From Pseudomonadota bacterium (GTDB taxonomy: Bacteria > Pseudomonadota > Alphaproteobacteria > Rhizobiales > Xanthobacteraceae): a stretch of 12,743 nucleotides of DNA. The DNA lies in assembly GCA_021779635.1 (NCBI GenBank), contig JAJYAH010000117.1, forward strand, positions 1-12,743, written 5' to 3'. The notes under the pieces are model-generated. The model made no database searches, was not told the DNA's origin, and saw nothing but the letters and a program-made list of their open reading frames with translations. This document shows positions 6,043 through 11,563 of the stretch, piece after piece; the first letter of the stretch is position 1, and every line of letters starts with the position of its first letter. The translations under genes were made by a program, and so were the position numbers.

Positions 6043-7245
6043 ATGATCGGGCGGCGACATGTCTTTCATATCGGCGGGTATGATCCGATAACTCCTGAAA
6101 GGCAGCTCGAACGGTTTCGTCAGTCCCTTTCGAACTTCGAGCGAACCTGGAACGTTTCGTCGCAAACCTCGGCGGTCGCCGATACATCGAAGGTGAGCGC
6201 CAGCTGGGACTCGGAAGCCTGGGGACCGAACTGGAAGACCCGGATGACTTTCGAAATGCTCCGGTGGGATGATCTCGTTCTGCGTGATTCCGAGAGAGGA
6301 ATGTTGTCGCGTCTTGGTCAATCGGGGCGCTCGTTATTCGACTTCGTCGTAACCGGGACCTGGTTTCGGTATGTTTACGCTAACTGGAAATACGCCGCTT
6401 TTTTCATTTTTCCGTATCTCTACGTCGCGCTGTTCGGGCTTGGCGGCGCAGCGATCGCCTATGCCGCGACCCGGCTGGCGGGTTTGACCGGTGCCTACGC
6501 TGCGATAGCCGGCATTTTGATCGCGGCGGCGATTTTCCTGGCTTTGATGCGCTGGCTCGGCCCGCGCATCAGGATAAATCACGTTCTGGATGACGCGATT
6601 TTTTCCCGGCAGTTTCTCTACGGTCAGAGGCCGGAATTGGAGAAGAGAATCGACGATTTCGCCCGCAAGATCATCGAACGGGCCCGCAAAGCCGATGTTG
6701 ATGAAATTCTGGTTGTCGGTCATTCGCTCGGCGCGGCATTGACTTTGGAGGCGGTCGCGCGCGGCTTGAAGCAAGATCCACAGCTCGCGAAACATGGGCC
6801 GACATTGTGCGTCCTCACGGTGGGCGCTACGATCCCGAAATTCTCTTTGCATCCGAAGGGCGATCGGATTCGACAGGCGACGCAAACCGTGGCCGGTGAA
6901 TTGTCGATTCAGTGGACCGAATACCAGGCTCGCGACGACGCGATCAGTTTCTACCGCTTCGACCCGGTTACCCTCAAGCGGGTGAGCCGCGATCGTTCGG
7001 ATGGGCGGCCGAATATCCGCCGCGTCCAGATACACTCAATGATGGATCCCGCATCCTTCAGGCGTCACAGGTTCCATTTCATGCGAATGCACTATCAGTT
7101 CCTGATGGGCAATGGCCGACGCGCGCCCTACGATTACTGCATGATTATTTGCGGCCCGCTGGCATTCGATGACATCACGGCGCCCCTGGGGGGCGTCGAC
7201 CGATTTCAAGCCGATGGTTCGGTTAGAGACCGGGTCGCTGCCTGA
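6043..7245 (+). CDS. Membrane-anchored alpha/beta-hydrolase-fold protein (400 aa)
   Basis: A predicted inner-membrane serine hydrolase. The N-terminus (RRHVFHIGGYDPITPERQ) is a strand-turn motif I recall from an uncharacterised rhizobial family. Residues about 118-142 and 150-172 are two hydrophobic helices forming a membrane hairpin. The hydrolase part follows: a helix (LEKRIDDFARKIIERARK), the strand VDEILVVG, then the nucleophile elbow GHSLG with Ser228. The acid and His cannot be fixed with certainty; RDDAISFYRFDP and the His-rich MMDPASFRRHRFHFMRMHYQF are the candidate regions. With both termini likely cytosolic, the active site should face the cytoplasm at the membrane, suiting a lipid or acyl substrate; this is inference. 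GGAG seven nucleotides upstream supports ATG 6043. It converges on the SGNH hydrolase gene with a 14-bp gap. Confidence 0.85.
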   Translation: MIGRRHVFHIGGYDPITPERQLERFRQSLSNFERTWNVSSQTSAVADTSKVSASWDSEAWGPNWKTRMTFEMLRWDDLVLRDSERGMLSRLGQSGRSLFDFVVTGTWFRYVYANWKYAAFFIFPYLYVALFGLGGAAIAYAATRLAGLTGAYAAIAGILIAAAIFLALMRWLGPRIRINHVLDDAIFSRQFLYGQRPELEKRIDDFARKIIERARKADVDEILVVGHSLGAALTLEAVARGLKQDPQLAKHGPTLCVLTVGATIPKFSLHPKGDRIRQATQTVAGELSIQWTEYQARDDAISFYRFDPVTLKRVSRDRSDGRPNIRRVQIHSMMDPASFRRHRFHFMRMHYQFLMGNGRRAPYDYCMIICGPLAFDDITAPLGGVDRFQADGSVRDRVAA

Positions 7246-7259
7246 ATTCGACCGCTGCA

Positions 7260-8192
7260 TCACTGCGAATTGGCCGGGGCTCTCCGATGAGGATGACTTT
7301 CGGTCCGTCTGATCGCGGCGCCTCGCAATTCGATTGGTCGCGTGCTGGCGAAGATCGCACGCGCCAGCGCTCGCCCGATGCAATCGTAACCTTCCGCCGA
7401 ATTGTGCAATCCGTCAAAGGACACAAGCGCGCCTTGCGATAAGCCGGCGTCAACGGAATTGTGCATGAGTGCGAATCGGGAAAACAGGCCGACGTGTTCT
7501 TGCTGCGCCGCCTCGCTGACAATTGCCTGCATTTGGGAATAATAAGCAGAGGCCAGCACCATCGGCGAGAATTGCAGGTCCATCAGGACCACATCGGCGC
7601 CACTTGCCTTTAGCGCGCGTACGCCCTGAACAATCTGGATCTTGAGTTGGTCGTCGGGATGACCGCCCCAGGCAACGTCATTTGTGCCTAACTGCCACAC
7701 CACGAGATCCGGTCCGAAGGAAAAGACGTCTTGTTGGAAGCGCGCGAGGTTGTCCGGAATCGTGTCGCCGACACGACCGCTGTTGACGACGTCGATTCTG
7801 GCGTTCGATTGCAGTCTCAGGAGCTCACGTCGCATGACCTCGGGATATGTGGCCGCCGAGCTGAGGACCCAAAGCCCCACCGTCGAGGAAGAGCCAATTG
7901 CAACGATTTTGAGCGGCTCGCTGGATTTCAAACGAGCCTCGGTACGGGGCAATCGTGTTCCCAGCGACAGGTTCGAATTTGCCGCGAGGCAGGTTTCGGC
8001 GGTGGAGGTGTCCTCCAGGATCTGGGCGCGCGCGCTTTCTGAGGAACCGCCTAGTGAGCTGCCAAGTATTGCTGCGCCGATGCAGGCTGTTCTCGCCGCC
8101 TGCCATACGTTATTCTTGATGAGCCCGGAACGGCTGGAGAAAAAACTCAGAATGCGGTCTCTCGACTCGCCTCGGTCCCTGTTCATGAACAT
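7260..8192 (-). CDS. Secreted SGNH/GDSL-family hydrolase (about 310 aa)
   Basis: An SGNH-fold esterase or acyl hydrolase, probably periplasmic. With Met1 at 8192, block I is IGSSSTVG with nucleophile Ser102; Ser101 replaces the Asp of the classical GDS. Block II Gly is in VVNSGRVGDT (about 139), block III is QLGTND with Asn171, and block V is FDGLH with Asp260 and His263, so all four signature elements are present. Residues about 30-57 (VWQAARTACIGAAILGSSLGGSSESARAQ) look like a signal peptide behind an unusually long basic N-terminus. Start choice is uncertain: neither 8192 nor 8186 has a good ribosome site, and the frame opens at 8393. Family members cleave acetyl or acyl groups from polysaccharides, lipids or peptidoglycan; the substrate is not predictable. 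The C-terminal tail is basic and looks disordered. Confidence 0.87.
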   Translation of the reverse strand: MFMNRDRGESRDRILSFFSSRSGLIKNNVWQAARTACIGAAILGSSLGGSSESARAQILEDTSTAETCLAANSNLSLGTRLPRTEARLKSSEPLKIVAIGSSSTVGLWVLSSAATYPEVMRRELLRLQSNARIDVVNSGRVGDTIPDNLARFQQDVFSFGPDLVVWQLGTNDVAWGGHPDDQLKIQIVQGVRALKASGADVVLMDLQFSPMVLASAYYSQMQAIVSEAAQQEHVGLFSRFALMHNSVDAGLSQGALVSFDGLHNSAEGYDCIGRALARAIFASTRPIELRGAAIRRTESHPHRRAPANSQ

Positions 8193-8560
8193 TGTCGCTG
8201 GACGTCCGCCGTCGATTTCTGCAATTAGGGGCTGTTCGGCCGATGGTTGCTCGCATGGCTTTGGCAATCCTAGCACACGGCGACTTCGTCGACGAGCAAA
8301 TTGGAGCGTGATGGCCGGCGGTCCGAACGAGCACCTTGACGAGATCAGCTTCTTATTCGTCAGGACGATGAGATCGATGTGGCCGAAGAACATGGTCTTG
8401 TGTCGTCCTTGTCATGAAGGCTCTTGATCGTGCGCCGAAGCGAGACCACGCGCTGCCGCAACCGGAATTCGAATCGCGCTCCTTTTGCCGCAAAGGATGC
8501 CACATCGATGATGATCAGCAACGACGGCGCGTTTGAACCGGCGCGGCGATCTGGCCCGCG
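8193..8560. other. Divergent intergenic region between the SGNH and ICMT-like genes
   Basis: No supported gene is visible in this 368-bp stretch. It contains a 10-bp palindrome, TCGTCGACGA (8286-8295), 94 bp upstream of the SGNH start, which shares its core with the operator candidate at 1414-1433. A small inverted repeat, TTTGC-C-GCAAA, lies at 8484-8494. No clear promoter pair was found. Confidence 0.45.
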
Positions 8561-9145
8561 ATGACGCCCGGCCTCTCCAAATTCGTGTTCGTCATGCTGG
8601 CCGTCGGCTGGTATCTGATCCGCTACAAATATGCGAGGCGTTCAAATCGCACGCCGGTTCTGCGCAGCGCCCGGGGGCCTCGCGAAGCCGCGCTATTGGC
8701 AATATCGCTGACCGGCCTTGGGGTAATCCCTCTCTTCTATGTCGCGACCGCCATCCCTCATTTCGCAGCTTACGCGCCATGGCCGGTCCAGGGTTGGCTG
8801 GGCCTTTTGTTCGCGGCCGCCTCGTTACTGATGTTTCAACTGACGCATCGGGCGCTCGGCCGCAACTGGTCGGTTAGCCTCGATGTGCGAGAGGGCCACC
8901 GACTCGTGACTGACGGCGTCTATCGGCGGGTTCGACACCCCATGTATTCGGCATTCTGGCTTTGGGCCGTGGCTCAAGCGCTGCTGTTGCCAAATTGGGT
9001 GGCGGGTTTCTCCGGCATTATCGGTTTCGGGACCCTGTTTTTTGGCCGCCTCGCCAGGGAAGAACGGTTGATGCTGGAAACCTTCGGCGAACCCTATCGC
9101 GAATATATGTCGCGGACCTACCGCGTTATACCAATGATCTTCTAA
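8561..9145 (+). CDS. Isoprenylcysteine carboxyl methyltransferase (ICMT)-like membrane protein (194 aa)
   Basis: An integral membrane methyltransferase-like protein of the ICMT/PEMT superfamily. The C-terminal half carries the signature: LVTDGVYRRVRHPMYSAFWL, with R125-H126-P127 and Tyr129, then a hydrophobic helical hairpin, then AREERLMLETFGEPYREYMSR with E167-E168. These elements form the SAM-binding pocket in characterised members. Hydrophobic segments lie near residues 5-20, 45-65, 75-92 and 128-162. Bacteria generally lack prenylated CaaX proteins, so the substrate is more likely a small lipophilic molecule or lipid; MddA-type thiol methylation is one precedent. The ribosome site before ATG 8561 is poor, and a later start such as Met12 is possible. 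A GC hairpin follows the stop. Confidence 0.88.
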   Translation: MTPGLSKFVFVMLAVGWYLIRYKYARRSNRTPVLRSARGPREAALLAISLTGLGVIPLFYVATAIPHFAAYAPWPVQGWLGLLFAAASLLMFQLTHRALGRNWSVSLDVREGHRLVTDGVYRRVRHPMYSAFWLWAVAQALLLPNWVAGFSGIIGFGTLFFGRLAREERLMLETFGEPYREYMSRTYRVIPMIF

Positions 9146-9148
9146 AGA

Positions 9149-9179
9149 GCGGGTTCAGACGGAACCTGACGGAACCCGC
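9149..9179 (+). terminator. Hairpin after the ICMT-like gene, possible terminator
   Basis: GCGGGTTC (9149-9156) pairs perfectly with GAACCCGC (9172-9179). The 15-nt loop contains a second GAACC (9162-9166) that could pair instead with GGTTC (9152-9156), so two hairpins compete. It begins three bases after the stop codon and is followed by GTGCTATTTAT, a weak U-tract. A terminator is likely but not certain. Confidence 0.5.
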
Positions 9180-9308
9180 GTGCTATTTATGCAACATCCG
9201 TCAAAGAAAAGCTTTTTGGGGGATTTGTCGCGCCACTCTTAATTGCTTGGCAGCAGCTATCGGGTTATTTGTAGCTTGAGTTAGGACACGTAACTGTAGG
9301 GGATTTTC

Positions 9309-9500
9309 ATGCTGAAATTCGTGATCATTGGAACTGGGTTGATTGCTATGGTCGGTGTTGCCGCTGCTGCGGACCTTCCCCGCCCGCAGCCGGTTTATCA
9401 GGAAGCGCCGGTCGGCAAGGCGCCGATCGGTAAGGGTCCGATCGGTAAGGGTCCGATTGGCAAAGGCCCGGTTGGCCCGCCGATCGTCACCAAGGGCTAA
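9309..9500 (+). CDS. Small secreted peptide with GK(A/G)PI pentapeptide repeat (63 aa)
   Basis: A short exported protein. Residues 1-20 are a Sec signal peptide (MLKFVIIGTGLIAMVGVAAA) cleaved before ADLP, the same junction as the porin at 109-825. The mature part is about 43 residues, with no cysteine and rich in Pro, Gly and Lys: RPQPVYQEAP, then four repeats of the form GK(A/G)P(I/V) at residues 36-55, then GPPIVTKG. It should be cationic and extended, without a globular fold. I recall related Bradyrhizobium peptides of unknown function; surface binding or a metal- or polysaccharide-associated role would be speculation. GGGG seven nucleotides upstream supports ATG 9309. It precedes the His/Cys protein gene by 115 bp on the same strand and may be co-transcribed with it. 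Confidence 0.8.
   Translation: MLKFVIIGTGLIAMVGVAAAADLPRPQPVYQEAPVGKAPIGKGPIGKGPIGKGPVGPPIVTKG
9414..9473 (+). repeat. Four tandem 15-bp coding repeats
   Basis: Units 9414-9428, 9429-9443, 9444-9458 and 9459-9473 follow GGYAARGSNCCGRTY and encode GK(A/G)P(I/V). The middle two units differ at one base (C to T), while the outer two carry several synonymous changes. This fits recent slippage in the centre of an older array. It lies wholly within the secreted peptide gene. Confidence 0.9.
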
Positions 9501-9615
9501 TCTGAAGGTTGCGGCAGACGGCAGGTGTGCGGCCAGCCGTCGTGTGGCGATGACAGCCTTGGTTGGTGGACCGGGAACGGTATGAGTGTCCACCGCCTTT
9601 CCCGATGAGGGGTTG

Positions 9616-10329
9616 ATGACAAAAGCGAATCGGCGAAAGCTCGCCCAGCGATTTGTGATGGGAATAAGCGTTCTGGCGGCTTCCATGGTTCTGGGAGCCG
9701 CCGGCAGCGTTGCCCAGCAGGTCGCGGTGCAGACGGACCAACCGGACTCCCGTCCAGCGGATGCGCGCCCGCAGAGGTCGGTGAACCGGTCTAATGCGGT
9801 GGCGGCCGTTGCGCCAAGCGCTCCGGCATCGGCGTCGGTTGCTAAACCGGCTCGAAGGCCCGCTGTTTCCGGCAAGGGACCCTATTACGTCGATTTCCGT
9901 GCTCGTACCGCGGCCACTTATGGCCATGCGTTCGTTTGGTTCGGCAAGACGGGCGAAAAACAGGTCGAGGTGGCCGGCCTGTGGCCGGCCGGCGATGAAC
10001 TGCCCTATATGTTGGGCCATCTGACGTTCGTGCCCTCTGGGACGGGCGCGAGTTATGGGGACCTCGACGTTCAATATCTGACGGCCAGCTATCGCGTTTA
10101 TCTGAGTGAAGAGGATGCCCGGAAGGTTTTCGCTTACATCAAGCACCTTCAGGAGACCTCTCCGCTGTGGAACGCTGAAACGGCCAATTGCACATTTTTC
10201 CTTGGCGAGATCGCGTCCTTCATGGGCTTGAAGGTGCCATTCCATCTCCAGAAGCCTGAGGACTACGTCAACCAGCTCAAAGACATGAACGGTGGACGCC
10301 AGAGGGTGCAGCTGGCTACCGATCAGTAG
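9616..10329 (+). CDS. Exported protein with His-then-Cys motif, candidate permuted papain-fold enzyme (237 aa)
   Basis: No characterised family is recognised with certainty. Residues about 14-35 (RFVMGISVLAASMVLGAAGSVA) form a signal peptide or N-terminal anchor. A Pro/Ala/Ser/Arg-rich low-complexity linker extends to about residue 85. The conserved-looking domain (90-230) begins YYVDFRARTAATYGHAFVWFG with His104 and later contains TANCTFFLGEIASFMGL with Cys192. The order His...Cys, with Cys preceded by Asn at a helix start, resembles circularly permuted NlpC/P60-like and PPPDE-type papain folds, whose members are amidases, peptidases or acyltransferases. I recall rhizobial relatives with FRAR...YGHxYV motifs. 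Enzyme activity is inference. ATG 9616 is preferred because GAGGGG lies just upstream; a GTG at 9586 would add 10 residues. It follows the repeat peptide gene. Confidence 0.8.
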   Translation: MTKANRRKLAQRFVMGISVLAASMVLGAAGSVAQQVAVQTDQPDSRPADARPQRSVNRSNAVAAVAPSAPASASVAKPARRPAVSGKGPYYVDFRARTAATYGHAFVWFGKTGEKQVEVAGLWPAGDELPYMLGHLTFVPSGTGASYGDLDVQYLTASYRVYLSEEDARKVFAYIKHLQETSPLWNAETANCTFFLGEIASFMGLKVPFHLQKPEDYVNQLKDMNGGRQRVQLATDQ

Positions 10330-10611
10330 CATCCGGCTCTTTGTTCGGCGGCCTCCTAATCTGCCCGGGCTAGCTGCCGGTCGTTCGTCGCCGAGTTATG
10401 TCACCTTCATCGGTGGCGTTTATTTCCAGCTTCGTCACGGAACGTTTGCGAACGCACGATTGTTGCGGCCGCACCAGTCCGATCCCCGCGCTTCCATTGA
10501 GACCTCTGGCGCCGCCGCCCGCACGAGCGGCTGCCGCCAGCATCGGCGCGTATGGCCATTTTTCGTCGGGGGTCGTAGCATCGACCCGGTTCCAACGAGG
10601 GGGAGCGCGTC

Positions 10612-11103
10612 ATGATGCTGGGTCTGAGTCTGCCGACATTCACCATGCTGCACGTGATCATCAGTCTGGTCGGAATCGTTTCCGGCATTATCGCCCTGCT
10701 CGGACTGCTCGGCTCCCGTCGGATGCCGGGCTGGACCGCGTTGTTTCTTCTCACCACGATCCTGACCAGCGCCACCGGTTTCGGGTTTCCGTTCGCCCAA
10801 CTGTTGCCGTCGCATATGATCGGCATTCTGTCGCTGGTGCTGCTGGCGATCGCATGCTTTGCACTCTACGGCATGAAGCTTTCCGGCGCCTGGCGCTGGA
10901 TCTATGCGGTGACCGCGATGATCGCGCTTTATCTCAACATCTTCGTGCTGATCATCCAGAGCTTCGTCAAGATTCCGGCGTTGACCGCGCTGGCGCCGGG
11001 TAACCCGCCATCCGGGCCGGCGTTCGCCGTGGTCCAGGGTCTCGTGCTTCTATTCTTCGTGATTGTGATCATTGGCGCTGTGCGGCGTTTTCGGCCGGTA
11101 TGA
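10612..11103 (+). CDS. Conserved four-helix integral membrane protein (163 aa)
   Basis: A hydrophobic protein with four predicted transmembrane helices at about residues 8-34, 44-62, 66-84 and 92-117, then a Pro/Gly loop (ALAPGNPPSGP) and a final helix at about 132-155 ending in RRFRPV, so five segments are possible. Conserved-looking motifs include SRRMPGWTALFLLTTILTSATGFGFPF, LLPSHMIGILSL and GAWRWIYAVTAMIALYLN. I recall homologues across Proteobacteria as uncharacterised inner-membrane proteins; no function is known to me. GGGAG six nucleotides before ATG 10612 is a strong ribosome site. The 282 bp upstream (10330-10611) holds no supported gene. The truncated alpha/beta hydrolase follows 60 bp later on the same strand, so the two may once have formed an operon. 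Confidence 0.87.
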   Translation: MMLGLSLPTFTMLHVIISLVGIVSGIIALLGLLGSRRMPGWTALFLLTTILTSATGFGFPFAQLLPSHMIGILSLVLLAIACFALYGMKLSGAWRWIYAVTAMIALYLNIFVLIIQSFVKIPALTALAPGNPPSGPAFAVVQGLVLLFFVIVIIGAVRRFRPV

Positions 11104-11120
11104 GGTTCGCCTGATAGGAA

Positions 11121-11139
11121 GCGCGTCCCGGAATGACGG
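11121..11139. repeat. Partial copy of the palindromic intergenic repeat (right end only)
   Basis: GCGCGT followed by CCCGGAATGACGG matches the right end of the complete element (11452-11472) apart from a 2-bp indel. No partner CGTCATTCCGG arm lies nearby on the left. It looks like a solitary end or decayed copy, sitting between the membrane protein stop and the truncated hydrolase. Confidence 0.5.
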
Positions 11140-11163
11140 CATCCACATAAGGGAGACTTCACC

Positions 11164-11469
11164 GTGACGACGATCAAGACCAAGGACGGCATCGAAATCT
11201 ACTATAAGGAGTGGGGCTCGGGTCAGCCCATCGTAATCAGCCATGGCTGGCCGCTCTCGGCCGATGACTGGGACGCGCAGATGCTGTTCTTCCTGAACCA
11301 CGGCTATCGAGTCATCGCCCACGACCGCCGCGGCCGATCCACCCAGACGGGTGCTGGAAAGCGAAGACATCAACGCGGTTTAGACCGATCGTCATTCCGG
11401 CGCAGTCCGGCAGGACCGAACCCGGAATCTCGAGATTCCCGGTTCACGCTTGCGCGTGCCCCGGAATGA
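11164..11469 (+). pseudogene. Truncated alpha/beta hydrolase (chloroperoxidase/esterase-like), N-terminal remnant
   Basis: The first about 62 codons match the start of non-heme chloroperoxidase-like alpha/beta hydrolases (usually about 270 aa): [20 protein letters not shown], then [11 protein letters not shown] (oxyanion region) and [11 protein letters not shown]. The family normally reads DRRGHGRSTQ; here His-Gly is missing (a 6-nt in-frame loss), giving [10 protein letters not shown]. After about 11350 similarity stops and the frame reads basic, unrelated residues into the palindromic repeat, ending at the TGA inside it. The catalytic Ser, Asp and His regions are absent, so no enzyme can be made. 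GTG 11164 has GGGAG eight nucleotides upstream. In another frame 11351-11383 reads [14 protein letters not shown], possibly the tail of a different gene joined by deletion. Confidence 0.78.
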
Positions 11470-11471
11470 CG
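11390..11471. repeat. Palindromic intergenic repeat of Bradyrhizobium/Rhodopseudomonas type
   Basis: Terminal arms CGTCATTCCGG (11390-11400) and CCGGAATGACG (11461-11471) are perfect 11-bp inverted repeats. Inside is a 28-bp near-perfect palindrome (11418-11445), with halves GAACCCGGAATCTC and GAGATTCCCGGTTC, one mismatch. The structure resembles a dispersed, non-coding REP/MITE-like repeat I associate with these genomes. It lies between the hydrolase remnant and the murA promoter and could also end upstream transcription. Confidence 0.85.
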
Positions 11472-11507
11472 GTCAAAACCCATCAAATAGCCGCAAATTT
11501 CACGCTT

Positions 11508-11536
11508 TTGCCATAACGGCCGCGTCGTCTTATACT
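11508..11536 (+). promoter_or_regulatory. Sigma70-type promoter of murA
   Basis: TTGCCA (11508-11513) and TATACT (11531-11536) are separated by exactly 17 bp, a close match to the housekeeping consensus. Initiation near 11543 would leave a leader of about 20 nt before the murA ATG at 11564. It lies 36 bp past the palindromic repeat, so murA appears transcriptionally independent of the segment to its left. Confidence 0.75.
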
Positions 11537-11563
11537 TTGTGCATAGCAAAAGCAGGTATCGGC

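Noticed and set aside
5804..6187. 127-codon minus-strand frame across the divergent promoter region
   Set aside because: It overlaps the start of the 6043 gene, has no ribosome site, and its Arg/Ser/Pro-rich composition looks non-coding.
8484..8494. TTTGC-C-GCAAA inverted repeat
   Set aside because: Only 5-bp arms, not near a recognisable promoter, and no second copy found by eye.
9414..9473. CRISPR-like or satellite array
   Set aside because: Units are 15 bp, contiguous without spacers and in frame with a secreted peptide, so they are coding tandem repeats.
10398..11003. 201-codon plus-strand frame overlapping the membrane protein
   Set aside because: Frame-shifted shadow: the other frame has a strong ribosome site and regular transmembrane helices.
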